NCBI GenBank assembly: GCA_019635485.1
Contig: JAHBZL010000011.1
Coordinates: 56,988 to 120,987, forward strand
DNA length: 64,000 nt
Reading direction: 5' to 3'
Source: Piscinibacter sp.
GTDB taxonomy: Bacteria; Pseudomonadota; Gammaproteobacteria; Burkholderiales; Burkholderiaceae_C
The notes under the pieces: generated by a model
What the model was told of the DNA's origin: nothing
Seen by the model: the letters and a program-made list of their open reading frames with translations, nothing else
Databases searched by the model: none
Part shown: positions 1 through 7,875 of the stretch, piece after piece
Layout of the letters: the number at the start of each line of letters is the position of its first letter
Position numbering within the stretch: the first letter of the stretch is position 1
Position numbers and translations under genes: made by a program

Positions 1-198
1 GAACGCGTACCACGCCATGCCGCAGGCCAGCACCAGCAGCGACAGCGGGATCTCGTCGGCCTGCCAGCGCTCGTAGCGCGCCAGCCAGCCGAAGTAGCGC
101 TCGTGCAGCTCGAAGCCGACCGACAGCGCGTAGGCCGCGAGCGTCGCCAGCACGACGACGGCGAGGTCGCGCCGCCCGCGGACCTCAGGGGACGGCAC
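1..198 (-). CDS. Sensor histidine kinase-like membrane protein, N-terminal fragment
   Basis: The reading frame leaves the left edge of the window, so only about 66 residues are visible. It probably starts at a GTG (198-196) that overlaps the end of the upstream receptor gene by 14 bases. The fragment has a hydrophobic helix, a conserved-looking stretch containing the tyrosine/tryptophan motif RYERWQADE, and the start of a second hydrophobic helix. I recall this arrangement from membrane sensor kinases near PQQ alcohol dehydrogenase genes, but no kinase domain lies inside the window. It is the last visible gene of the minus-strand ABC transporter operon. A kinase assignment is an inference. 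Confidence 0.5.
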   Translation of the reverse strand, partial: MPSPEVRGRRDLAVVVLATLAAYALSVGFELHERYFGWLARYERWQADEIPLSLLVLACGMAWYAF

Positions 199-1177
199 GG
201 CTCAGCCCCATGCGTTCGACGTTGCGCCGCTCACGCGCGTACTCCTCGCGCAGCCAGGCCGCGTAGTCGGCCGGTCCGCGGTAGTCGAGTTCCTGGTCGT
301 ACTTGGCGATCTCCTGCACGAAGACCGGATCGAGCATCGCCTTGCGGAAGGCGTCGTGCAGGACCGTCACGATGGCCGGCGGCAGGCCGCGCGGCCCGCC
401 CAGCCCCCAGGGCGACATCGCGACGATCGGGAAGCCCAGCTCCTTCAGCGTCGGCACGGTCGGCCAGCGCCGCGACCGCTGGGCCGCGAAGGTGGCCAGC
501 AGGCGCAGCTGGCCGCCGTCGACGAAGGGCGCGAAGCCGGTCGAGTTGACGCCGGCCATCACCTGCGCGGTCTCGACCGCCAGCGTCAGCTCGGACGTGC
601 CCTTGTACGGCACGTGGATGTACTTCAGCCCGCGCCGGCTGAACAGCTCCTCGAGCACCACGTGCGGGGTGGTGCCGACGCCGTTGGTCGCGATGCTCAG
701 CTGCCCCGGCCGCGCGCGCGCGAACGCGAACAGGTCCTCCAGCTTGCGGAACGGGCTGGCCGCGGGCACCAGCACGCCGAAGGTGACGCCGGAGATCTGG
801 ATGATCGGCGTCACGTCGCGCACCGGGTCCCACAGCACCTTCTGCGTGTAGGGCACGCGCAGCACCGGCTGCGGGATCTGCGCGATCGTGTAGCCGTCGG
901 GCTCGGCGTTCTGCAGGATCGGCATCGCCAGCGTGCCGCCCGCGCCGCCACGGTTCTCGATCAGCACGCGCTGGCCGAGGTGCGCCCCGGCCAGCTCGGC
1001 CAGCACGCGCAGCGAGATGTCGGTGGCACCGCCGGCCGCCCAGGGCACCCAGAGCGTGATCGGCTTGCTCGGGAACGGGGCCTGCGCGAAGACCCGCCCC
1101 GGCGCCGCCGCGAGCGCGGCGGACGCGAACAGCAGCGCGCGTCGGCGCAGCGCGGCCGGTGGGAGCGTCGTCTTCAT
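185..1177 (-). CDS. Bug/TctC-type periplasmic tricarboxylate-binding protein
   Basis: The 330-residue protein has a signal peptide ending near residue 30 (VFAQA) and the classic Bug-family start of the mature protein, PFPSKPITLWVPWAAGG, followed by the bilobed solute-binding fold. Such proteins bind carboxylates or other small organic anions in the periplasm for tripartite tricarboxylate transporters. No TctA or TctB membrane gene is visible beside it, so it may serve as an orphan receptor. The start is set by the ATG that overlaps the upstream permease stop as ATGA. It belongs to the minus-strand operon divergent from xoxF. The ligand is unknown. Confidence 0.88.
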   Translation of the reverse strand: MKTTLPPAALRRRALLFASAALAAAPGRVFAQAPFPSKPITLWVPWAAGGATDISLRVLAELAGAHLGQRVLIENRGGAGGTLAMPILQNAEPDGYTIAQIPQPVLRVPYTQKVLWDPVRDVTPIIQISGVTFGVLVPAASPFRKLEDLFAFARARPGQLSIATNGVGTTPHVVLEELFSRRGLKYIHVPYKGTSELTLAVETAQVMAGVNSTGFAPFVDGGQLRLLATFAAQRSRRWPTVPTLKELGFPIVAMSPWGLGGPRGLPPAIVTVLHDAFRKAMLDPVFVQEIAKYDQELDYRGPADYAAWLREEYARERRNVERMGLSRAVP

Positions 1178-2109
1178 CCGCCGCCTCCGCGTTTCGTCAG
1201 CCCGCCAAAGCCGCGCTGCGGGTCGTAGCCCCAGCAGGCCACGCCGAAGAACAGCAGCCCGCAGCCGATCACCACCCACGGCGCCAGCCCCGGGTCCTTG
1301 CCGTACAGCGCGAAGCGGATCCACTCGACGGCGTAGGTGAACGGGTTGAAGCGGGCCAGCTGGTAGACCCACTCCGCGCCCGACTCCTCAAGCTTCCACA
1401 GCGGGTACAGCGCGGTGGACAGGAAGTACATCGGGAAGATGACGAAGTTCATCGTGCCGGCGAAGTTCTCCAGCTGCTTGATGTGCACCGACAGCAGCAG
1501 CCCCAGCGCGCCCAGCATCAGCGCGCCGGCCACCAGCGCCAGCAGCGCGTGCAGCGCGTCCAGCGTCAGCAGCGGCAGCGTGGTGCCGATGGCCAGCGCC
1601 ACCAGCACGAAGGCGAGCGCCTGCAGCGCCGACAGCAGCGCGGTCGCGCACAGCTTGCCGAACAGCAGCCAGGCGCGCGGCAGCGGCGCCGTCAGCAGCA
1701 GGCGCATCAGCCCCATCTCGCGGTCGTAGACCATCGCCAGCGAGGACTGCATGCCGTTGAACAGCAGCACCATGCCGACCAGCCCCGGCGCGATGTACAC
1801 GTCGTACGGGATGTAGGTGTCGTAGGGCTCGACGATCGCGACCCCGAACACGTTGCGGAAACCGGCAGCGAACACGGCCAGCCAGAGCAAGGGCCGCACC
1901 AGCGCCGAGACGAGCCGGCCGGTCTGCTGCGAGAACTTGAGCAGCTCGCGCAGCACGATCGCGCGCAGCGCCTGCAGGGCATGCAGGACGGCCCCTCGCT
2001 CGCGGCGTACCGCGAGCGATCCCCCCAGGGGATGCGGGCCGGCCTGGGGCGGCCCGGCGCCCGGCCCGCGCGCCCGGTCGCGGGTCCGATCTACGGTGTC
2101 GCCTTGCAT
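1174..2109 (-). CDS. ABC-2 type permease of the PQQ alcohol dehydrogenase-associated transporter (PedC-like)
   Basis: The predicted 311-residue inner-membrane protein has about six hydrophobic segments and the ABC-2 signature region (around YDREMGLMRLLLTAPL). It pairs with the ATPase encoded at 4261-5001. The ATG at 2109 overlaps the end of the upstream binding-protein gene by 19 bases. The first 45 or so residues are arginine/glycine/proline-rich and unlike a permease; the family-like sequence begins near ALQALRAIVLREL. No better in-frame ATG or GTG lies between, so the start is uncertain. The stop overlaps the Bug gene start, which indicates translational coupling. Confidence 0.85.
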   Translation of the reverse strand: MQGDTVDRTRDRARGPGAGPPQAGPHPLGGSLAVRRERGAVLHALQALRAIVLRELLKFSQQTGRLVSALVRPLLWLAVFAAGFRNVFGVAIVEPYDTYIPYDVYIAPGLVGMVLLFNGMQSSLAMVYDREMGLMRLLLTAPLPRAWLLFGKLCATALLSALQALAFVLVALAIGTTLPLLTLDALHALLALVAGALMLGALGLLLSVHIKQLENFAGTMNFVIFPMYFLSTALYPLWKLEESGAEWVYQLARFNPFTYAVEWIRFALYGKDPGLAPWVVIGCGLLFFGVACWGYDPQRGFGGLTKRGGGG

Positions 2110-3251
2110 GCCTTCTCCGGCGCGTCCGCGCCCAGCGTGTCGAGCACGTTGCTCGGGTGCAGGATGCCGTCCACCGGCGCCTGCGCGATCACGCCCTGCC
2201 CGTCGGTCAGCAGCAGCGGCTGGCGCAGCTGGCGGTCCCAGGCGCGGAAGCTCATCGCCACGCCCTTGGAACCGTCCAGCGGGAGCTTGGGCAGCGCCTG
2301 CGCCCAGGCCGCGGCCGGGCCCTTCGGCGCGCCCGCCGCCAGCGCCACCAGCGCCTTGCCGGCCAGCCAGGCGGTCCAGTCCTGCGCCGTCATCGGACGC
2401 TTGGCAGCGCGCGCGAAGCGGCGCGACACCTGCGGCGCACCATAACGCTCGAACTGCGCGTGCCAGGCCAGCGCCACCAGCCCGGCATCGCCGACCACCG
2501 GGCGCGGCAGCGCGGTGCGGTAAGGCAGCTGACGGGCGAACTCGCCGTCGCTGTCCACCACCCAGACGGCGTCGTAGCTGGCACCGCCCGTGAGCAGCAA
2601 CGGATTGGCCAGGTCACGCTCGCGCGGATCGGCCGAGAGCTTGAACGGCTTGCTGCCGACCACCTGCAGCCCGTAGCGCCGGATCGACGCCTGGGCGGTC
2701 GCCGCCCGGGTCTGGTCCGCCGCGCTCGGGCCGACGAGCAGCAACAACTTGCTCCATTTGCGTGACACCAGGTACTGCGCCAGCGCGTCGCTGCGCATGC
2801 GTTCGCTCGGCATCAGGTGGAACAGCCGCGCGCGGCAATCGGCGCCGCGCAGCCGGTCGGCGGCCTCGCTCAGGTTCAGCACCGGGATGCGCACGGCGTC
2901 GGTCACGGCCAGCAGCCAGCCGGCCGGCAGGTCGGCCAGCAGCACCGCCGCCCCGCCCTTTTCGGCCGCCTGGGCGGCGCTGCGCGCGGCCTCCAGGGAA
3001 GCAGCGGCCTGCGTGGCGAGCGCCACCTCGGCCTGCGCCGCCTCCAGTTCGAACCGGCCGTCCTCCAGCGCCAGCTGCAACGCCTGGTCGAGCGGGCCAC
3101 CCGGGTGACCCAGGTAGGCGCGCTCGACCTGCGTGCGCTCCATTCGCGGATCGTCGGCCGGCACCAGCAGCGTCGCCTTCAGCGGCAGCGCCGCGGCCGG
3201 CGCCAGGCATCCGGCCAGCAGCACCGCCAGGAAGGCACGGGAGGCCCTCAC
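2091..3251 (-). CDS. Periplasmic ABC substrate-binding-like protein, PQQ-dehydrogenase-associated
   Basis: The 386-residue protein starts at a GTG (3251), eight bases after the propeller gene stop, with a GAGGGG ribosome site just upstream. An N-terminal signal peptide (FLAVLLAGCLAPAAA) contains a cysteine, so it may be a lipoprotein. The rest resembles the branched-chain amino-acid-type receptor fold adapted in the PQQ alcohol-dehydrogenase ABC system. These receptors occur with a YVTN propeller and an ABC-2 exporter-like permease, which is unusual because ABC-2 systems normally export. The transported compound is unknown. It is encoded between the propeller and permease genes in one operon. 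Confidence 0.8.
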   Translation of the reverse strand: MRASRAFLAVLLAGCLAPAAALPLKATLLVPADDPRMERTQVERAYLGHPGGPLDQALQLALEDGRFELEAAQAEVALATQAAASLEAARSAAQAAEKGGAAVLLADLPAGWLLAVTDAVRIPVLNLSEAADRLRGADCRARLFHLMPSERMRSDALAQYLVSRKWSKLLLLVGPSAADQTRAATAQASIRRYGLQVVGSKPFKLSADPRERDLANPLLLTGGASYDAVWVVDSDGEFARQLPYRTALPRPVVGDAGLVALAWHAQFERYGAPQVSRRFARAAKRPMTAQDWTAWLAGKALVALAAGAPKGPAAAWAQALPKLPLDGSKGVAMSFRAWDRQLRQPLLLTDGQGVIAQAPVDGILHPSNVLDTLGADAPEKACKATP

Positions 3252-3259
3252 CCGACCCC

Positions 3260-4228
3260 TCACTCGACCACCACCACGCCGTAGGGCACGCGCCCGACCG
3301 GGATGCTCTTGATCGCCTTGGCGCCGGCCACGTCGACCACCGTGACGTCGTCGGACAGGCCGTTGACCACCCACAGGCGCGCCTCGGCCTTGTCGAGCGC
3401 GACGTTCCAGGCCCGCCGCCCCACCAGGACGAGGTCGGTCACCTTGCGCGCCGCGACGTCGACGAAGGCCACGTGGTTGGCCCGGCCCAGCGCGACGAAG
3501 GCACGCTTGCCGTCCTTCGTCAGCGTGATGCCGACCGGCGAGATGTCCTCGGCGCGCGCGCCCTTCACGGTGAACCGCAGCGTCGCGACCACCTCGTGGC
3601 TGGCGGTCGAGACGACACTCACGCTCGCGTCCAGCTCGTTCGTGACCCAGAGTTCCTTGCCGTCCGGCGTGATCGCCATGCGGCGCGGCCGCTTGCCGAC
3701 CTTGACGTTCCTGACCACCTTGCCCTGCGCCACGTCGATCACGTGCACGAGGCTGGCGACCTCGGAGGTCACGTACAGCGTCTTGCCGTCCGCGCTGACC
3801 TTCACGCCCTCCGGTTCCTGGCCGACCTTGATCGACTTCAGCACCTTGCCGGTGGCGGCATCGACGAAGCTGGCCTCGGCCTCGTCCTCGTTGGAGACGT
3901 AGATCGTCTTGCCGTCCGGCGACAGGTCGAAGGCCTCCGGCTCGTCGCCCAGCGGCAGGCGCCGCACCGCCTTGGCCGTGGCCGGATCGATCACGTCCGC
4001 CGCGTTGGAATCGGTGCAGGCCACCATCAGCAGCCCGTCGGGCATGCGCTGGAGGTGGCGGGCGCGCTTGCAGGTCGGCACAGTGCCCTTGACGGTCAGC
4101 GTCTGGGTGTCGATCAGCGTCAGCGCATCGTCCTTCTCGCTGCTGACCCAGGCGGTGCCCTGGGCGGTAGCCAGGGCCGAGCAGCCGGCCAGGCCGAGGG
4201 CGGCGGCGATGCGGCGGGGCGTCTTCAA
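3260..4228 (-). CDS. YVTN beta-propeller protein of the PQQ-associated ABC operon
   Basis: The 322-residue secreted protein has a signal peptide followed by repeated blades of the YVTN type, for example SPDGKTIYVSNEDE, SADGKTLYVTSE and TPDGKELWVTNE. It matches the beta-propeller family that accompanies PQQ-dependent catabolism. It starts at a TTG (4228) preceded by AAGGAG at good spacing; no ATG is available near the signal peptide. A periplasmic scaffold or sensor role is likely, but no catalytic residues are evident. A second, related propeller lies in the xoxF-side cluster at 11634-12581. Confidence 0.88.
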   Translation of the reverse strand: MKTPRRIAAALGLAGCSALATAQGTAWVSSEKDDALTLIDTQTLTVKGTVPTCKRARHLQRMPDGLLMVACTDSNAADVIDPATAKAVRRLPLGDEPEAFDLSPDGKTIYVSNEDEAEASFVDAATGKVLKSIKVGQEPEGVKVSADGKTLYVTSEVASLVHVIDVAQGKVVRNVKVGKRPRRMAITPDGKELWVTNELDASVSVVSTASHEVVATLRFTVKGARAEDISPVGITLTKDGKRAFVALGRANHVAFVDVAARKVTDLVLVGRRAWNVALDKAEARLWVVNGLSDDVTVVDVAGAKAIKSIPVGRVPYGVVVVE

Positions 4229-4260
4229 GCGTCGTTCTCCTTCTTCGCGTCGTCGTCGGA

Positions 4261-5001
4261 TCAGCTCGTGCGGGCGATGAAGCCGGCCTCGAGCGTGGCG
4301 CCGCCCAGCGCCGTCGTGACCTCGGCGGGCGCGCCGTCGGCCAGCAGCCGGCCCTTGTGCAGCACCAGCACACGGTCGGCATCGGCCGCCTCCTCGACCC
4401 AGTGGGTGGCCCACAGCACCGTGACGCCGCGCTCGCGGACGTCCGAATGCAGCGCGGCCAGCAGGTCCTGGCGCGACTTCGGGTCGAGTCCGACGGTGGC
4501 CTCGTCCATCAGCAGCACCGCGGGTTGGTGCAGCTGGGCCCGGATCAGTTCCACCTTGCGCCGGTTGCCGCCCGACAGCTCGCGCACCTTGCGGCCGAGC
4601 TGGTCCGAGAGTCCGAAGCGCGCGGCGCCGGCCGCGATGCGCTCGTCGGCCAGGGCACCGGGCAGGCCGTGCAGGTCCGCCTGGAACCGCAGGTTGCGCC
4701 GGATGCTGAGGTCGAGGTCCAGCGAGATCTGCTGGAACACCACGCCGATGTGGCGCAGCGCCGCCGACGACGCGTGGCGCAGCGAGTAGCCGGCCACCTC
4801 GACCTCGCCCTCGTCGGCGGCGAACAGGCCGGTCAGCACCTGGAACAGCGTCGACTTGCCCGCGCCGTTCGGCCCGAGCAGCGCCACGAAGCTCGCGGGC
4901 GCGAGATCGATCGACAGCGACTGCAGCGCGGCCTGCTTGCCGTAGCGCTTGGTCAAGGCCGAGATCCGCAGCATGGCCGGGGCGCTCACGGGTTCGCTCA
5001 T
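4261..5001 (-). CDS. ABC transporter ATP-binding protein, PQQ alcohol dehydrogenase system
   Basis: The 246-residue cytoplasmic ATPase has a Walker A motif (GPNGAGKST, about residue 43), a Q-loop region (VVFQQ), the signature LSGGNRRK, a Walker B (VLLMDEAT) and a switch histidine (WATHW). This is the ABC-2 exporter subclass that pairs with the permease at 1174-2109. It is the first gene of the minus-strand operon and starts at ATG 5001. Its promoter must lie in the 560-base region shared with xoxF. Known homologues sit beside PQQ alcohol dehydrogenases and are thought to move alcohol-related compounds, PQQ or another accessory; the substrate is unproven. Confidence 0.93.
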   Translation of the reverse strand: MSEPVSAPAMLRISALTKRYGKQAALQSLSIDLAPASFVALLGPNGAGKSTLFQVLTGLFAADEGEVEVAGYSLRHASSAALRHIGVVFQQISLDLDLSIRRNLRFQADLHGLPGALADERIAAGAARFGLSDQLGRKVRELSGGNRRKVELIRAQLHQPAVLLMDEATVGLDPKSRQDLLAALHSDVRERGVTVLWATHWVEEAADADRVLVLHKGRLLADGAPAEVTTALGGATLEAGFIARTS

Positions 5002-5203
5002 CGTTCGGTCGGTGCAGGCGTGCGCAAGATGTCGTGGACGATAACGGAGGTGGACGAGCAAGCGTCGGGCCCGGCCACGGCCCGCGATTGAAGGCGGTCG
5101 TGCGCGGCTCGGCAAGCGGGTGGATTCCCGCGTCGGGTCTTTGTCGGGCGGCTCGTTTCGACACGCCGGCCGTCGATGAAACACTCTGTGCCGATGTGGA
5201 TGC

Positions 5204-5235
5204 AACGCTTTTGGCGCACCCTGTCGCCAAGCGTT
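5204..5235. promoter_or_regulatory. Bulged inverted repeat in the xoxF upstream region
   Basis: The arms AACGCTTTTGGCG (5204-5216) and CGCCAAGCGTT (5225-5235) form an 11-base-pair stem with a two-base bulge and an eight-base loop. No run of T follows on either strand, so an operator or RNA hairpin fits better than a terminator. Confidence 0.45.
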
Positions 5236-5497
5236 TTCGGCGCGCCCGCGCGGGTGCCGCAGGTGTCGTTCGTGCCCCGTGCTTTCCCTATGAGGGCCAT
5301 CCCTAGTGACAGGCCACGAGCCGGCGCGGCGAGCCCGACTTTGAGGGGAAACCCATAGGCCTGCCGGTCGGCCGCCGTCAGGTCTCGCGCGTTGAGCACG
5401 GACCATGCGCCGCCCTGCAGCAACCCGGGCCGGCGGCGCGAACAAACCGGGCGCAGAAATTGCGGTTGCGGGGTCGCCGAGTTCATGAGGCCTCGTT

Positions 5498-5523
5498 CGG
5501 CAGCGACGTTCGCGACGCTGCCG
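5498..5523 (+). promoter_or_regulatory. Inverted repeat in the xoxF 5' leader
   Basis: CGGCAGCG (5498-5505) and CGCTGCCG (5516-5523) are exact inverted repeats around a ten-base loop. They end 38 bases before the xoxF start codon and leave the ribosome site free. It could stabilise the mRNA or bind a regulator. Confidence 0.45.
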
Positions 5524-5561
5524 CGTGGCCGGGCTCCGGTCACTTCAACAAGGAGACATCG

Positions 5562-7382
5562 ATGCGAATTCCTGGGCAATCCGGTCGGCACGCCTGGTCG
5601 CGGGTGGGGCTGGCTCTTCTCGCGCTGCCGGGCCTGGCGCTGGCGAACGCGGACGTCGAGAAGAACATCGCCAACGACAAGAACTGGGCGATGCAAGCGG
5701 GTGACATGTACAACCAGCGCTACAGCAAGCTCAAGCAGATCAACACCGGCAACGTCGGCAAGATGCAGGTGGCGTGGACCTTCTCCACCGGCGTGCTGCG
5801 CGGCCACGAGGGCTCGCCGCTGGTGATCGACGGCACGATGTACCTGCACTCGCCGTTCCCGAACAAGGTCTTCGCGATCGACCTCGACACGCAGAAGATC
5901 AAGTGGAAGTACGAGCCGAAGCAGGACCCGGCGGTGATCCCGCAGATGTGCTGCGACACGGTGAACCGCGGCCTGGCGTACGCCGAAGGCAAGGTGATCC
6001 TGCAGCAGGCCGATTCGATGCTGGTCGCGCTCGACGCCAAGACCGGCAAGATGGTCTGGAGCACGAAGAACGGCGACCCGAAGCTCGGCGCGGTGAACAC
6101 CAATGCGCCGCACGTCTTCAAGGACAAGGTCATCACCGGCATTTCCGGCGGCGAGTGGGGCGTGCGCGGCTTCATCGCGGCGTACAACCTCTCCGACGGC
6201 AAGCTGGCGTGGAAGGGTTACAGCGTCGGCCCGGACAACGAGATGCTGATCGACCCGGACAAGACCATGACCTGGACCGACGGCAAGCTCGCGCCGGTCG
6301 GCAAGGACTCGTCGCTCAAGACCTGGCAGGGTGACCAGTGGAAGATCGGCGGCGGCACGACGTGGGGCTGGTACAGCTACGACAAGGCGCTGAACCTGAT
6401 GTACTACGGCACCGGCAACCCGTCGACCTGGAACCCGGCGCAGCGCCCCGGTGACAACAAGTGGTCGATGACCATCTTCGCGCGCGACGTCGACACCGGC
6501 ATGGCCAAGTGGGTCTACCAGATGACGCCGTACGACGAGTGGGACTTCGACGGCATCAACGAGATGATCCTGGCGGACATCGACGTCAAGGGCAAGGCGA
6601 CCAAGGCGCTGGTGCACTTCGACCGCAACGGCTTCGCGTACACGATGGACCGCACCAACGGTGCTCTGCTCGTGGCCGAGAAGTACGACCCGAAGGTGAA
6701 CTGGGCCACGCACGTCGACATGAAGACGGGCCGCCCGCAGGTGGTCGCGAAGTACTCAACGGCCAAGAACGGTCCTGACGTCAACACCAAGGGCATCTGC
6801 CCGGCGGCGTTGGGCAGCAAGGACCAGCAGCCGGCCGCGTTCGACCCCGAGACCAAGCTCTTCTACGTGCCGACCAACCACGTCTGCATGGACTACGAGC
6901 CGTTCAAGGTCGAGTACACCGCCGGACAGCCGTACGTCGGTGCGACGCTGTCGATGTTCCCGGCCCCGGGCAGCCACGGCGGCATGGGCAACTACATCAC
7001 GTGGAATGCCGGCACCGGCAAGATCGTGCAGAGCAAGGCGGAGAAGTTCTCGGTGTGGAGCGGCGCGCTCAACACCGCGGGCGGTCTGTCCTGCTACGGC
7101 ACGCTCGAGGGCTACCTGAAGTGCGTCGACAAGAAGAACATCGAGAAGGAACTTTTCAAGTTCAAGACGCCCTCAGGGATCATCGGCAACGTGTTCTCCT
7201 ACGAGCACAAGGGCAAGCAGTACATCGGCGTGTTCTCGGGCATCGGCGGCTGGGCCGGCATCGGCATGGCCGCGGGTCTCGAGAAGGACACTGATGGCCT
7301 GGGCGCCGTGGGTGGCTACCGCGAGCTGAACCAGTACACCGAACTGGGCGGATCGCTGACCGTGTTTGCATTGCCGAACTGA
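5562..7382 (+). CDS. xoxF: Lanthanide-dependent PQQ methanol dehydrogenase XoxF
   Basis: The 606-residue precursor oxidises methanol (and probably formaldehyde) in the periplasm using PQQ and a rare-earth ion, passing electrons to cytochrome XoxG. A signal peptide of about 28 residues ends LALA. The PQQ-ring disulfide is the adjacent pair Cys130-Cys131 (MCCDTVNRG). The metal/catalytic motif reads [10 protein letters not shown], giving Asp328 and the extra Asp330 that marks lanthanide enzymes; calcium MxaF enzymes carry alanine there. Propeller tryptophan-docking repeats run throughout. The start follows AAGGAG at seven bases. It heads xoxFGJ. No small subunit gene is present, as expected for XoxF. 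Identification is very secure. Confidence 0.98.
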   Translation: MRIPGQSGRHAWSRVGLALLALPGLALANADVEKNIANDKNWAMQAGDMYNQRYSKLKQINTGNVGKMQVAWTFSTGVLRGHEGSPLVIDGTMYLHSPFPNKVFAIDLDTQKIKWKYEPKQDPAVIPQMCCDTVNRGLAYAEGKVILQQADSMLVALDAKTGKMVWSTKNGDPKLGAVNTNAPHVFKDKVITGISGGEWGVRGFIAAYNLSDGKLAWKGYSVGPDNEMLIDPDKTMTWTDGKLAPVGKDSSLKTWQGDQWKIGGGTTWGWYSYDKALNLMYYGTGNPSTWNPAQRPGDNKWSMTIFARDVDTGMAKWVYQMTPYDEWDFDGINEMILADIDVKGKATKALVHFDRNGFAYTMDRTNGALLVAEKYDPKVNWATHVDMKTGRPQVVAKYSTAKNGPDVNTKGICPAALGSKDQQPAAFDPETKLFYVPTNHVCMDYEPFKVEYTAGQPYVGATLSMFPAPGSHGGMGNYITWNAGTGKIVQSKAEKFSVWSGALNTAGGLSCYGTLEGYLKCVDKKNIEKELFKFKTPSGIIGNVFSYEHKGKQYIGVFSGIGGWAGIGMAAGLEKDTDGLGAVGGYRELNQYTELGGSLTVFALPN

Positions 7383-7397
7383 TCGGCTCGGGGACCA

Positions 7398-7465
7398 GGC
7401 GGGGGGCGGGCCCCCGCCGGCCCGGACTCTCGCGGGGGATGGCGCCCGACGGCACCGTCCCCCGC
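7398..7465 (+). other. Two strong RNA hairpins between xoxF and xoxG
   Basis: Two GC-rich stem-loops occupy the xoxF-xoxG gap. The first is GGCGGGGG (7398-7405) with CCCCCGCC (7411-7418), an eight-pair stem with a five-base loop. The second pairs 7432-7442 with 7455-7465, an 11-pair stem with one G-U pair, followed by only three T residues. They could protect the 3' end of xoxF mRNA or partly attenuate readthrough to xoxG. Confidence 0.6.
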
Positions 7466-7488
7466 TTTCACTAAGGATGATTCGAGAC

Positions 7489-7875
7489 ATGCTTCGGAAG
7501 TCATTGCTGGTCCTTGCCTGCCTTGCCGCCACCACGGCCGCCTTCGCCGACGACAAGCTGTACACCGTCGTGGACGGCTACAAGGTCGACCCGGAGACCA
7601 TGAAGGGCTTCCGCACCTGGCGGCAGGCCGCCTGCGACCGCTGCCACGGCGCCAACCAGGAAGGGCTGGTCGGGCCGTCGCTGGTGAACAGCCTGAAGAC
7701 GCTGACCAAGGAAGAGTTCATCAAGACCGTGCGCGACGGCCGGCTCGAGAAGGGCATGCAGAGCTTCGGCACGAGCAAGGTGGTGATGGACAACATCGAT
7801 CACCTGTACGCCTACCTGAAGGGGCGCTCGGACGGCGCGATCACGCGCGCCAAGGTCGAGCCCATCTCGCAATGA
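7489..7875 (+). CDS. xoxG: XoxG, c-type cytochrome electron acceptor of XoxF
   Basis: The 128-residue periplasmic monohaem cytochrome has a 20-residue signal peptide (ends AAFA), a haem site CDRCH (Cys49, Cys52, His53) and a likely axial Met90 in EKGMQSFG. It accepts electrons from XoxF. Of two in-frame ATGs (7477 and 7489) I chose the second: AAGGA lies about 11 bases before it, whereas it abuts the first. Its stop overlaps the xoxJ start as ATGA. Order and size match XoxG rather than the longer MxaG. Confidence 0.93.
   Translation: MLRKSLLVLACLAATTAAFADDKLYTVVDGYKVDPETMKGFRTWRQAACDRCHGANQEGLVGPSLVNSLKTLTKEEFIKTVRDGRLEKGMQSFGTSKVVMDNIDHLYAYLKGRSDGAITRAKVEPISQ

Larger units (their letters stand above)
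5002..5561. promoter_or_regulatory. xoxF: Divergent control region between the ABC operon and xoxF
   Basis: This 560-base stretch carries no convincing gene. It must hold the promoter of the leftward ABC operon and that of xoxF. Visible structure includes a bulged inverted repeat at 5204-5235, several CCCTA-like words between 5284 and 5360 (TTCCCTATGAGGG, ATCCCTAGTG, AACCCATAGG) and an eight-base inverted repeat at 5498-5523 in the xoxF leader. xoxF has a strong ribosome site (AAGGAG, 5550-5555). I could not identify a clear sigma-70 or sigma-54 promoter by eye. Confidence 0.7.

Noticed and set aside
5210-5228. TGGCGCACCCTGTCGC as a sigma-54 promoter for xoxF
   Set aside because: GG and GC are 11 bases apart rather than ten, and the -24 and -12 boxes match poorly.
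7477-7491. First ATG (7477) as the xoxG start
   Set aside because: The AAGGA site directly abuts this ATG, whereas the ATG at 7489 has workable spacing and gives a cleaner signal peptide.
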